Of a stretch of DNA of 64,000 bases, positions 17,133 to 28,293 are shown one piece after another (position 1 is the stretch's first letter; the number at the start of each line of letters is the position of its first letter). The notes under the pieces are model-generated. The model saw nothing but the letters and a program-made list of their open reading frames with translations, made no database searches and was not told the origin of the DNA. A program made the position numbers and the translations under genes. This DNA is from RPRB01 sp035501615 (GTDB lineage Bacteria; Myxococcota; Myxococcia; Myxococcales; Myxococcaceae): NCBI GenBank assembly GCA_035501615.1, contig DATJVY010000002.1, positions 10,302 through 74,301 on the forward strand, in the 5' to 3' direction.

Positions 17133-17442
17133 TCCGCCACACCATCCGCAGCTCGCTCCGCGTGCGCTTGCCCAGGTAGTCGCAGAGCTCGGCCACCTGG
17201 TCCCGGCGATCGCGGTCGAAGTCCTGGAACAGCGTCCGGAGCGAGACGTCCAGCCCGGTGGCCAGCTTGTTCACCGTGTCCAGCGACGGAGAGAACCCGC
17301 CGCGCTCGATCCGCCGGACGGCGTCCACGGACAGCTCGCTTCGCTCGGCGAGCGCCTCCTGGGTGAGACCACGCGCGTGCCGGAGGATCCGAACGTGCGA
17401 TCCGAACTTGCGGCCCACGTTCAGCCGCACGGAATCTCCCAT
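17104..17442 (-). CDS. XRE-family helix-turn-helix regulator
   Basis: The 112-residue protein has a Cro/C1 HTH at residues about 15-68 (HARGLTQEALAERSELSVDA through IERGGFSPSLDTVNKLATGL) and then a charged C-terminal helix (DRDRRDQVAELCDYLGKRTR). It has no effector domain. The start ATG at 17442 places a normal N-terminus before the HTH; the ribosome site is weak. It is convergent with the histidine kinase, overlapping 29 bases, and lies downstream of the membrane protein gene on the same strand. Its targets are unknown. Confidence 0.9.
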   Translation of the reverse strand: MGDSVRLNVGRKFGSHVRILRHARGLTQEALAERSELSVDAVRRIERGGFSPSLDTVNKLATGLDVSLRTLFQDFDRDRRDQVAELCDYLGKRTRSELRMVWRIMRAMFEET

Positions 17443-17460
17443 TCCAGCAGGGCATTCGAT

Positions 17461-17479
17461 CGGAGCCCGACCGGCTCCG
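17461..17479. promoter_or_regulatory. Inverted repeat upstream of XRE gene
   Basis: A 7-base perfect stem with a 5-base loop (CGGAGCC/GGCTCCG) sits about 19 bases upstream of the XRE start, where an autoregulatory operator or a 5' leader hairpin would be expected. No T-tract follows on either strand. Operator function is a guess from position. Confidence 0.3.
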
Positions 17480-17606
17480 GAAGGGACGATGTTCGCGCCC
17501 GGATCAGGCAGAGCGTCCACGTCTCGACAGTCGGAGGCCTCCGTCGACGCATGGGTGGAACGGTAGTCACGCCCCGCCGGGCTGCGGAGGGGTTGCAGGA
17601 ACGGGC

Positions 17607-18548
17607 TCAGCCCGCCGGATGTTCGACGGCGGGCAGGTCCGGCTCCGGCGCCAGGGGGCCCGCGCCGGCCGGCGCGAGGCGCTCCACCAGGCCCGCGGCG
17701 AAGCGGGTGCCCGCCACCTGGAAGGCGAGGCGTACCCAGAGCACTCCCTGGGCGGCACCGAGGGCCAGGAGGGCGAGCCCGGCGCTCCCCTCGGGGAGCA
17801 GCGCCCGGCAACGCATGGCGAGGAGCAACGCCAGCGTCGCGACCCCGCCCAGAACCGCGTAGAGCAGCACCGCGACCGGGCTCCGGACGACGAGGCGCAC
17901 CGCACTCCAGGCGACCCACCGGGTGGCGCGTGCGTCGTCGCGGAAGAGCACCACCCGGCCCACCTCGAGGCTCAGCCTCCACAGCGCCAGGGCCAGCCCC
18001 ACCAGGCCGAGGTGGAGAACGCTCCAGACGCCGAAGGGCCGGCCGAAGATCCACGTCTCCGCCGGCTGGCCGAGGAGCGTCGGAAGGCCGACGGCTCGCA
18101 TCGCCACGGCGACGAGGACCGGGACGGCCGCCGCCACCGGCAAGAGGAGCAGCAGCCAGAGGTAGAGCCGCGCGTTGCGTCCGAGGAGCCGTCCCGACTG
18201 GCCGAAGAACGCGCCCAGCCGGAACGGCCCCCCGACCGAGGCACGCCACGCCACGCCACCGGCGAGGAAGGTCTGGAGGACGACCAGGAGCAGGAGCGGG
18301 GCGCCGACCGAGGGCGTCCCTCCGGACTCGAACAGGCTCCCGAAGCTCCACAGCAGCTCGGTCGAGAGCACCGGCTTCCCCACCGCGAGCGGGGCATGTC
18401 CGTACTGCGCCAGCACCCGCGGCACCGTCGGCGCGACCATCAACCCGGCCACCACCCAGTTGGCGCAGAGGAGGACCGCCACCGTCCGCCACTCGGCGAG
18501 GCCGACCCGGAGCGCCTCGACCAGCCCTCCGGCCCGAGGCCGGCTCAC
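17607..18548 (-). CDS. Polytopic membrane protein of unknown function
   Basis: The 313-residue protein has about six hydrophobic segments (VAVLLCANWVVAGLMVAPTV, LLLLVVLQTFLAGGVAW, LYLWLLLLLPVAAAVPVLV, SPVAVLLYAVLGGVATLALL among them). I recognise no domain. I chose GTG 18548 because it overlaps the M1 peptidase stop as GTGA; an ATG at 18599 would overlap 55 bases. Translational coupling to the peptidase, whose own C-terminus ends in a membrane helix, suggests the two proteins meet in the membrane. Confidence 0.75.
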   Translation of the reverse strand: MSRPRAGGLVEALRVGLAEWRTVAVLLCANWVVAGLMVAPTVPRVLAQYGHAPLAVGKPVLSTELLWSFGSLFESGGTPSVGAPLLLLVVLQTFLAGGVAWRASVGGPFRLGAFFGQSGRLLGRNARLYLWLLLLLPVAAAVPVLVAVAMRAVGLPTLLGQPAETWIFGRPFGVWSVLHLGLVGLALALWRLSLEVGRVVLFRDDARATRWVAWSAVRLVVRSPVAVLLYAVLGGVATLALLLAMRCRALLPEGSAGLALLALGAAQGVLWVRLAFQVAGTRFAAGLVERLAPAGAGPLAPEPDLPAVEHPAG

Positions 18549-20596
18549 AGGAGCGACCCCACGGCCGCGGCGAGCAGCTGTGCGCAGTAGAGCAGCCATC
18601 CGGTCAGCGTGAGGACCGGCCCCGGGGTCGAGTCGAGCGTGCGGGCGTCGTTCAGCGGGTTGGCGTCCAGGGGCGCCGACGAGCCCGGATGGAGGTCCAC
18701 CCGATCCACCTTGCCCCCGGGGTACGGGCGCTCGGTGGTGATCCGCAGCCAGAGCTCGCCCGGCGGAACCTCGCGGCGGAGCCGCGTTCCGTCGCGGAAG
18801 GTCAGCCGCACGTCGAGGGGGATCGGGAGGTCGCCCCGTCGGTCCACCAGCGTCTCGCAGCGCGCGTTCGACGGCGTGCGCTCCGCCGCCCGGAAGACCG
18901 GCGTTCCCCCGTCTGCGTCGTAGAGGCCCGGTCCGCCTCCGGCCGGGACGCGGCGGCAGGCGAGCTCGGTCACGCCGTCGTCCAGGCCGGCGGTGCTGCG
19001 AAAGAGCGCGTTCCCCAGCGGGCGGAGGTCACGGCCGCTCATCTCCGAGGCCACCGCGAGAAAATCGTCGGTCCCGGGATGCCGGAACGCCCAGCGCTCG
19101 GCGTAGGCCCGCATGGTGCGAGCGAAGACCTCGCTCCCCACCTCGCGCTCGAGCGTCCGCAGTGCGAGCGACGCGCGGGTATAGGTGTTGCGGGCCACCT
19201 CGCCGCCGGTCCGGAAGCGCCAGCCGGGGCGCGCGATGCTCGACCAGAAGCGAGGAGTGGCGGGGCGGAGACGGACGTCATCGTCGGAAAAGTCGGAGTG
19301 GAGGAGCGGGCGGAGCAGCCAGCGCGTCCCGGGAGGAGCGGCGCCGGCGAAGTCGAAGCGAAGCCCGAGGAAACCGAGGATCCTGGCGGTGGCCCAGGAG
19401 TCGATCCCCTCGTCGAGCCACGCCTCCTCGAACTCGTTGGTGGCGACCATCCCCTGCCACCAGCCGTGCGCCACCTCGTGCACCGTCACCTCCCAGAGCA
19501 GGGCGTCGCGTGGCGGGACCGGGTCGGTGCGCGCGTAGGCGGTGACGAAGGTGGGGTACTCCATCCCGCCCGCGTCGCCGTTCGCTCCCACCGGCGGCGC
19601 GACGAGCGTGAGGTGCGGATAGGGGTAGGGGAGCCAGTTGCGTCCGCCGTACTCCAGCGTCGCCTTCGCGGCCGCGAGCACTTGGGCGGCGCTGGCGCGC
19701 GCGTCGCCGGGGAGCAGCACGGTGAGCGCCACCTCGGGCAGTCCGTCGCTCCGGAAGACGTCGGTCTCCTCCACCGCGCCGTCCCAGGCCGTCCAGGCGA
19801 AGTCGATGACGTCGTCCTGGTGGAACCGGTGGGTGACGGTCCCGTCGGGGTGCTCGGTCCGGCCGGTCCGGACGCCCGTGGCGCCGACCACCAGCGACCG
19901 CGGCACGCTCAGCGCGGCGTCGTAGCTGCCGAAGTCGGCGTAGAACTCGCTTGTGGCGTGGAACTGGTGGCAGTTCCAGGTCGGCGCGCGCACCCCGCGC
20001 TGCGGAGGAACCTCGAGCACGCCCAGCTTGGGGAACCACTGGCCGAAGAGCGTGAACTTGCCGAACACCCCGGTCCGGGTGGCGAGCTTCGGTGCGCGGG
20101 CATCCCAGGCGAGGTCGAGCGTCACCGTGCCCCGGGGCGGGACGGGCTCGGGAAGGGTCAGGGTGAAGACCGTCCGGTCCCTCGCGTTGTCGTCGTCGGG
20201 GTGCTCCCAGCGCAGGGTGGGCCGCACATCGGTGCCGTCCGGAAGCCGCGCCGAGCGGAGCTCCATCCAGCCCCAGTCATCCTTGCCGAAACCCTCGGTC
20301 CCGGCGCGTGCACCGCCCGAGCGGTTGTCCTCGCTGGCGAAGGTGCTGTCGGCATTCATGAAGGCGTTCCAGTACGCGTGGAACCAGAGCGTTCCCTGCG
20401 GGACGTCGGAGCGGTTGGTCCAGGTGAGCCGGGCGGTCCCGTGCACCTGGCGGCTCGCCGGTTCGTAGCGCGCCTCGATCGCGTAGCTGGCGGTACGCTC
20501 GGAGAGCGCCGGACCGATGCTCCTGCCGGCCTGGTCGAAGCGCGCGGGCGCCGGGGTCACGCCCACCAGCAGCGAGAGTACCCAGGGGAGGGTCAT
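18545..20596 (-). CDS. M1-family zinc metallopeptidase, exported, C-terminal anchor
   Basis: The 683-residue protein begins with a signal-peptide-like stretch (MTLPWVLSLLVGVTPAPA). It has the gluzincin motif HEVAHGWWQ with the distal Glu in EEAWLDEGID, i.e. HExxH-18-E, and a GGMEYP exopeptidase loop in place of GAMEN. The N-terminal beta domain includes HGTARLTWTNRSDVPQGTLW. A C-terminal helix (LTLTGWLLYCAQLLAAAVG) suggests membrane anchoring. It is an aminopeptidase N-like enzyme whose substrate is unknown. It lies between a secreted protein gene (16 bases upstream) and the coupled membrane protein. Confidence 0.92.
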   Translation of the reverse strand: MTLPWVLSLLVGVTPAPARFDQAGRSIGPALSERTASYAIEARYEPASRQVHGTARLTWTNRSDVPQGTLWFHAYWNAFMNADSTFASEDNRSGGARAGTEGFGKDDWGWMELRSARLPDGTDVRPTLRWEHPDDDNARDRTVFTLTLPEPVPPRGTVTLDLAWDARAPKLATRTGVFGKFTLFGQWFPKLGVLEVPPQRGVRAPTWNCHQFHATSEFYADFGSYDAALSVPRSLVVGATGVRTGRTEHPDGTVTHRFHQDDVIDFAWTAWDGAVEETDVFRSDGLPEVALTVLLPGDARASAAQVLAAAKATLEYGGRNWLPYPYPHLTLVAPPVGANGDAGGMEYPTFVTAYARTDPVPPRDALLWEVTVHEVAHGWWQGMVATNEFEEAWLDEGIDSWATARILGFLGLRFDFAGAAPPGTRWLLRPLLHSDFSDDDVRLRPATPRFWSSIARPGWRFRTGGEVARNTYTRASLALRTLEREVGSEVFARTMRAYAERWAFRHPGTDDFLAVASEMSGRDLRPLGNALFRSTAGLDDGVTELACRRVPAGGGPGLYDADGGTPVFRAAERTPSNARCETLVDRRGDLPIPLDVRLTFRDGTRLRREVPPGELWLRITTERPYPGGKVDRVDLHPGSSAPLDANPLNDARTLDSTPGPVLTLTGWLLYCAQLLAAAVGSLL

Positions 20597-20612
20597 CGCG
20601 AGTGCCGTCCCC

Positions 20613-21545
20613 TCAGAGCCCCGGCGGGGGCAGGTCGGTGTCGTCGCGCTCGAGGCCGGGAACCTCTTGGAGCCTCCGCGCCACCTGGGAGACGCGCGTC
20701 TCGTCCACGTCCGAGCGCACGTCGAGAGTGAAGCTCGCCTCGTCGTGGCGGTGGCCGGGGCGCACGTGGAACCGCGGCCGCGGCACCCGCTCCAGCCGGC
20801 TCACCAGCCCGTGCAGCCCGGCGTTCCAGTCCTCGACCAGCTGCTCGAGCGGCACGCCCTCGACGCGGAGCCGGTAGGCGTCGCCGGGGAGATCCTCGAC
20901 GACGATGCGTCCCTCGAGCGCGTGGCCCTTCCGGCGGAGCTCGATGCGCTGGGCCTCGGTGAGGAGCTGCTCGGGCCGGAGCGGCGCCGGAGGCGCGCCG
21001 AGCGTGTCCAGGAGCCGGGTGCGGGTCGAGGCGGTCCGCGGCGAGCGGGTGAATGCGGTCCAGTCGGAGGCCAGGCGCGACTGCCAGGCGGCAGCCGCGT
21101 CGCGCCAGCGAGCCACCGCGGCCTTCTGGTCCGGAGTGAGGAGCCCCAGCGACTCGGCCCCGGCGATCGCCTCCGGAAGGGGTAGAGGGTCGCTCCCACT
21201 CCCGAGCGGATCCGACGACAGGAAGGCCAGCGCTCCCGATCCGTCCTCCAGCGCGACGCCGGGGGCGACCGCGAGCCGGAGCCGGCCGGCGGGGATGACC
21301 GCGCGAAACTCCACCGGCTGGCGCGCGGCCATGCGCGCGCGGACGGCCTCGGGCGGCGCGGGCCAGGAAAGCCAGGCCGCGAACGGAGCCTCGGCGTCGA
21401 TGCGCGCCGGCAGCCGCTCGGTGTGGCGCACCCGCTGGACGCCGCCGTCCCCGCCGAGCTCGGTGACCGGGGTGCAGACCGTCGGCTCGAGGCAGACCAC
21501 GTCGGGGGACGCCGAGCGGAGCAGCACGAGGAGGAGGAGCGACAC
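20613..21545 (-). CDS. Exported protein of unknown function upstream of M1 peptidase
   Basis: The reading frame runs from 21647, but the GTG at 21545 gives a signal-peptide start (VSLLLLVLLRSASPDVVC) and avoids overlapping the divergent response regulator. That gives 310 residues. Features include a hydrophobic start, a central helical region (PDQKAAVARWRDAAAAWQSR) and a C-terminal part with alternating strands (HALEGRIVVEDLPGDAYRLR). I recognise no family. It is 16 bases upstream of the M1 peptidase and so probably acts outside the cytoplasm with it. Confidence 0.7.
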   Translation of the reverse strand: MSLLLLVLLRSASPDVVCLEPTVCTPVTELGGDGGVQRVRHTERLPARIDAEAPFAAWLSWPAPPEAVRARMAARQPVEFRAVIPAGRLRLAVAPGVALEDGSGALAFLSSDPLGSGSDPLPLPEAIAGAESLGLLTPDQKAAVARWRDAAAAWQSRLASDWTAFTRSPRTASTRTRLLDTLGAPPAPLRPEQLLTEAQRIELRRKGHALEGRIVVEDLPGDAYRLRVEGVPLEQLVEDWNAGLHGLVSRLERVPRPRFHVRPGHRHDEASFTLDVRSDVDETRVSQVARRLQEVPGLERDDTDLPPPGL

Positions 21546-21633
21546 CGCCGTCGACGGTAGCAGGCCCCCCGGACTGTGAAGACATGTTTCCGGGCGCCCG
21601 GGGAACACGGCGCGTGCGGTAGGGTGGCCGCCG

Positions 21634-22334
21634 ATGTCCGAGCACATCTCGGTGGTGTACGTCGAGGACGACCAGCGGCTCGCCCGGCTGACCCAGCGCT
21701 ATCTGGAGTCGCACGGCGTGGTGGTCACCCTCGCGTCCGCCGGTCGGGAGGGGCTCGCCCAGACGCTGCGGATCTGGCCCGATGTCGTGCTCCTCGACCT
21801 CATGCTCCCCGAGGTCGACGGCGTGGAGCTGTGCCGGCAGCTGCGCGCCCGGGCCGACGTCCCGGTCATCATGGTGACCGCGCGCGGCGAGGAGGCGGAC
21901 CGCGTGCTGGGCCTCGAGGCGGGAGCGGACGATTACGTCCCCAAGCCGTTCAGCTCCCGGGAGCTCCTGGCCCGCATCCGCGCCCAGGCCCGCCGCTCGC
22001 GCGGCCGCGCCGGCCCGTCCAACCGGCCGATCACCGTGGGCCCGCTCACCGTCGACCCCGCGGCCATGCGGGTGACGCTGGGCGGGGTGGAGCTGGGCCT
22101 CACCACTTCGAGTTCAACCTGCTCAAGGTGCTGGCAGAGCGCGCGGGGCGGGTGCTGAGCCGCGAGCAGCTGCTCGACCTGGTCCACGGGAGCGCCGAGG
22201 AGGCGTTCGACCGGAGCATCGACGTCCACATCTCGCATCTGCGAGCGAAGCTCGCCGACGACGCGCGTGCCCCCCGCTGGCTGATCACGGTGCGCGGCGT
22301 GGGCTACATGCTCGCCGCGGATCGGCCGTCGTGA
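21634..22334 (+). pseudogene. OmpR-type response regulator interrupted by a 1-base frameshift
   Basis: The first frame (21634 onward) gives a complete receiver domain: VYVEDDQRLARL, phospho-acceptor Asp55 in VVLLDLMLPEVDG, and ADDYVPKPFSSREL. After VELGLTT it runs into junk and stops at 22158. The next frame continues the wing domain exactly (FEFNLLKVLAERAGRVLSRE to VRGVGYML) to 22334. One base is missing near 22105-22107; ACCACTTC was probably ACCACCTTC. Restored, the protein is 233 residues, a normal length. The downstream kinase start overlaps the second-frame stop by 4 bases, as in an intact operon. A sequencing error is at least as likely as a true mutation. Confidence 0.88.
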
Positions 22335-23977
22335 CCCACGAGACGCCGGCGCTCGGCGAGCGGCCGCCGCTGCTTCGCCGGCTGGTGGTTCGCATCTACC
22401 TGGTCTGCCTCGCGCAGCTGCTGGTGGTCGTGGCGGGCGTGGCGGTGCTGCTTCACCAGTCACGCATCCCCGAGTCGTGGCTCCGGCGGCAGGGCGAATA
22501 CGTGGTGGGGCAGATCTTCCCCGTCCTGCAAGACCACGATGCGCTCCAGCGCGCGCTCGGTCAGCTCGGCGACACCGCCGGAGCTCGGATGACGCTCTAC
22601 GGTCTCGACCGGACGATCCTCGCCAGCAACGTCGAGCCGGTGCTACCCCTTCCGGCTGCGCTCCACGCCGAGCCGCCGATCCTGGTCCTGGCGCTGGTGC
22701 CTCCCGGTCCCCCCGGTCCGTTCGGTCATGGAGGCCGCCCCCCGCCGCCGCCCCGCCACGTCGACGGTCCCGGTGGCCTCGAGCGGCTGATCCCGCCCAT
22801 GGACGGCCCGGACCATCCTCCGCCAGGCACGTCCGGGGTGCTCGCCCCGCGGGACGGACCTCCGCCCCGGCCTCCTCCGCCGCCGTCGCAGGGCTGGGCG
22901 GTGCTCGACCTCCGCCCGCCGACGCCCCCGCCCTGGGAGCTGGCCTCGGTCGCGGGGCTGGTGCTCGTCGTCCTCGGCATCAGCTCGGCGCTCCTCGCCC
23001 GGTCCATCTCGCGGCCGCTGGGGACGCTGTCCGTGGCCGCCTCCCGGCTCGGGGCGGGCGACCTCCAGGCGCGGGCCCGGCTCGACCGCGCGGACGAGCT
23101 GGGGGAGGTGGGGCGGGCGTTCGACGGGATGGCGGAGCGGGTGGTCTCGCTCCTGCGCTCGGAGAAGGCGCTCATCGCCGGCGTGTCCCACGAGCTGCGG
23201 ACGCCGCTGTCGCGCATCCGGGTGGCGCTGGAGCTGGCGGAGGAGGGCGACGTGGACACGGCCCGCGCCTCGCTGGCCGACATCACCGACGACCTGGGCG
23301 AGCTGGAGCGGCTGGTGGACGAGCTGCTCACGGCCGCGCGCCTCGAGCTCGGGCAGGCGGTGCCCGGCGCGCCGGTGCTTCGCCCGAGGGACGTCGAGGC
23401 CGCGGCGCTCGTCGCCACCGCCTCCGAGCGCTTCCTCGCCGTGCACCCCGAGCACCGGCTGGATGCCTCCGCCGTGGACTCCGCCAGGCGCCTCACCGCC
23501 GACCCGGGGCTGGTGGGGCGCATCCTCAACAACCTCCTCGACAACGCCGCCAAGTACTCACCGCCCGCGGCCGGCTGGGTGCAGCTGCAGGTCCGTGGGA
23601 CGGCGGACGCGGTGACCTTCACCGTCGAGGACCACGGCGCGGGCATCGCCTCCGAGGACCTCCCCCACGTCTTCACCCCATTCTTCCGCTCCGACCAGAG
23701 CCGGAGCCGGAGCACCGGAGGGTTCGGGCTCGGGCTGTCGCTGGCCCGGACCATCGCCGAGGCCCACGGGGGGCGGCTGGAGCTCGACTCCCATCCGGGG
23801 AGCGGGACCCGGGCAATCCTGTGGCTTCCGAGGGCTGGACCCGGGGGGACCCCTGTGGCGGGGGGCCCGATCTGGGGTAAGACGCCGCCCGTGGCCGGGG
23901 ACCGGGAGGTCGGCCGCGGAGGGTCCCTGGGTACGTTCGTCGCAGCGCTGGCCGGGCGCGGGCGAAGGCGTCGCTAG
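22331..23977 (+). CDS. Sensor histidine kinase with proline-rich sensory region
   Basis: The 548-residue kinase has a first helix near residues 18-40, a long extracytoplasmic region and a second helix (LASVAGLVLVVLGISSALLA). HAMP follows, then HisKA with His287 in AGVSHELRTPLSRIRVAL, then the ATPase domain (NNLLDNAAKYSPP, EDHGAGIASEDLP, GFGLGLSLARTIAEAHGG). The sensory region (about 120-195) is very rich in Pro, Gly and His (PFGHGGRPPPPPRHVDG and further PPP runs), which could bind a metal or act as a flexible tether. The GTG start overlaps the regulator stop. The C-terminal extension of about 45 residues after the ATPase domain is low complexity. Confidence 0.93.
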   Translation: MTHETPALGERPPLLRRLVVRIYLVCLAQLLVVVAGVAVLLHQSRIPESWLRRQGEYVVGQIFPVLQDHDALQRALGQLGDTAGARMTLYGLDRTILASNVEPVLPLPAALHAEPPILVLALVPPGPPGPFGHGGRPPPPPRHVDGPGGLERLIPPMDGPDHPPPGTSGVLAPRDGPPPRPPPPPSQGWAVLDLRPPTPPPWELASVAGLVLVVLGISSALLARSISRPLGTLSVAASRLGAGDLQARARLDRADELGEVGRAFDGMAERVVSLLRSEKALIAGVSHELRTPLSRIRVALELAEEGDVDTARASLADITDDLGELERLVDELLTAARLELGQAVPGAPVLRPRDVEAAALVATASERFLAVHPEHRLDASAVDSARRLTADPGLVGRILNNLLDNAAKYSPPAAGWVQLQVRGTADAVTFTVEDHGAGIASEDLPHVFTPFFRSDQSRSRSTGGFGLGLSLARTIAEAHGGRLELDSHPGSGTRAILWLPRAGPGGTPVAGGPIWGKTPPVAGDREVGRGGSLGTFVAALAGRGRRRR

Positions 23978-24469
23978 ATGGGTCTCGTCACCGCACTCCT
24001 GCTCGCTGCCGCACCGGCACTGACTCCACCGGTGGAGTCCACGCCCGCCGCGCCCGCGTCGCGGACGGCCGAGACCGCGCTGTCGGTGGGCCTCGGCCAG
24101 CTGCGCCAGAACGGCGCCGTCGGGATGGGGCTGTCGGTCGCCCGGGGCGCGGCGGTCGATGCGCCTGCGCCGGGGAAGGCCCGCCTGGTCTACCGGCTGG
24201 AGATTCACACCACGGAGTCCGGCTTCCCCCGCTGGATCGAGGCCCGCCTGTCGCTGACCGAGGGGAAGACGACCGCCTCGAGCCTCGCGACGCCGGTGCG
24301 CTCCGATGGCCCATTCGTCGCTGCGCTGGCGTGCGTCCTGCGCTGGCTCCAGCCGCGGGACCAGCACGTCTTCACCTTCATCGGGACGTCGGGAGACCCG
24401 GCGACCACGCAGCGCCCCGACGCGGGGACACCGGCGCGCCTCACCCTCGGTTGGGGCGTGGAGTTCTGA
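23978..24469 (+). CDS. Small exported protein of unknown function
   Basis: The 163-residue product starts with the ATG immediately after the kinase stop and has a signal-peptide-like N-terminus (MGLVTALLLAAAPALTPPV). A likely mature domain contains paired strands (ARLVYRLEIHTTESGFPRWI; ARLSLTEGKTTASSLATP). I recognise no family. Its place after a two-component pair suggests a periplasmic partner or target. The last 29 bases overlap the end of the EamA gene on the other strand. Confidence 0.65.
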   Translation: MGLVTALLLAAAPALTPPVESTPAAPASRTAETALSVGLGQLRQNGAVGMGLSVARGAAVDAPAPGKARLVYRLEIHTTESGFPRWIEARLSLTEGKTTASSLATPVRSDGPFVAALACVLRWLQPRDQHVFTFIGTSGDPATTQRPDAGTPARLTLGWGVEF

Positions 24470-25460
24470 GCGCGATCGACAGCGCGCCGGTGCGCGCTTC
24501 CGCGGCGTCCCCCTGGTGCGGGGCGCCGAGCGGCCGGCCGAGCGGGTTGCCGAGCCCAGAACCCGGGACCGAGACGCGCGCAGGCGCGGGTCGGAGCACC
24601 AGGGCGACCGCGGTCAGGATGAGCGGCAGGGCGACGATGAGCGCGTGCGGAAGCCGCTCCCCGGCGAGCGCCGCTCCGAGCACCAGCGCCACCACTGGAT
24701 TGACGTAGGCATAGCTCGAGGCCACCGGCGCCGGGACGCGGGCGAGCAGGTGCAGGTAGGCGGTGTAGGCGACCAGCGAGCCAAACACCACGAGGTAGCC
24801 GAGCGCCCAGATGGCGCGCGCGGGGATGACCGGAGGCAGCTGCTCGCCACGGAGGAGGCTCATCGCCACCAGCACCCAGGCGGCGGTGAACATCTCTGCG
24901 CCCGCAGCCATCATCCCCTTGGGCAGGTCCAGCCGCCGGCTCCAGAGCGAGCCGAAGGCCCAGGCGGCGGTGGCGAACATCAGCGCCGCGACGCCGGCGC
25001 CGCTCCCGCTCAGCTCGCTTCCGACGTTGAGGAGGACGATGCCCCCGAAGCCGAGGACCAGCCCGACCCAGTCCTTGGTCGCCGGCCAGCGTCCCCACAG
25101 CCCGCCGAAGAGCGCCATCCACAGGGGCATCGCGGAGACCATCAGCGCCGCCAGGCCCGAGCTCACCGTCTGCTCGGCGAAGGCCACGCCGCCATTGCCG
25201 CAGGCGAGCAGCAGCGTCCCGATGATCGCCGCATTGCGCCACTGCCGGAGCGTGGGAAACGGCTCGCCACGCAGCCGGGCGATGCCGAGCATCACCACCC
25301 CGGCGACGAGGAAGCGCAGTGCCGCCATCCGGAAGGGCGGAAAGCCGTCCATGGCCACCCGCATCGCGAGGTAGGTGGAGCCCCAGATGGCGTAGAGCGA
25401 GAACAGCGCCAGTCCCAGGGAGAGGCGGGATGCGGAGGGGCTGGAACCGGAGGGGCTCAT
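24441..25460 (-). CDS. EamA/DMT-family transporter (YedA-like)
   Basis: The 339-residue protein has ten predicted helices in two EamA repeats. The first repeat starts with LGLALFSLYAIWGSTYLAMR, diagnostic of DMT exporters such as YedA/RhaT-like. The second has AALMFATAAWAFGSLWSRRL and ASSYAYVNPVVALVLGAAL. The family exports metabolites or drugs; the substrate is unknown. It is divergent from the GH63-type glucosidase gene and convergent with the small exported protein. The tail after the last helix (SVPGSGLGNPLGRPLGAPH onward) is unusual and low complexity. Confidence 0.92.
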   Translation of the reverse strand: MSPSGSSPSASRLSLGLALFSLYAIWGSTYLAMRVAMDGFPPFRMAALRFLVAGVVMLGIARLRGEPFPTLRQWRNAAIIGTLLLACGNGGVAFAEQTVSSGLAALMVSAMPLWMALFGGLWGRWPATKDWVGLVLGFGGIVLLNVGSELSGSGAGVAALMFATAAWAFGSLWSRRLDLPKGMMAAGAEMFTAAWVLVAMSLLRGEQLPPVIPARAIWALGYLVVFGSLVAYTAYLHLLARVPAPVASSYAYVNPVVALVLGAALAGERLPHALIVALPLILTAVALVLRPAPARVSVPGSGLGNPLGRPLGAPHQGDAAEARTGALSIALRTPRPNRG

Positions 25461-25567
25461 GGTGGACGGGGGACATCCTCTCTAGCGGCCGGCCGGGGCG
25501 CATGCCGGTTCCTGCCGCTGATCTCCCTTTGCAGCCCGCCACGTGTGCTGGTTGGCTTGGGCATACC

Positions 25568-28250
<2,683 letters not shown>

Positions 28251-28252
<2 letters not shown>

Positions 28253-28280
28253 GGCCGCTCTCGAGGAAGAGCGGAGCCTC
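28251..28280. terminator. Bidirectional hairpin between convergent genes
   Basis: A perfect 7-base stem (CCGCTCT at 28255-28261, AGAGCGG at 28268-28274) with a 6-base loop lies between the glucosidase stop and the aldolase-like stop; flanking AGGC/GCCT extends it with a bulge. No T-run follows, as is common in GC-rich genomes. Position between converging genes supports terminator function. Confidence 0.5.
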
Positions 28281-28293
28281 GTCGCGACCGGCC

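Noticed and set aside
25461..25567. Sigma-54 promoter upstream of the glucosidase
   Set aside because: A TTGGCTTGGGCATACC stretch does not keep the required GG-N10-GC spacing.
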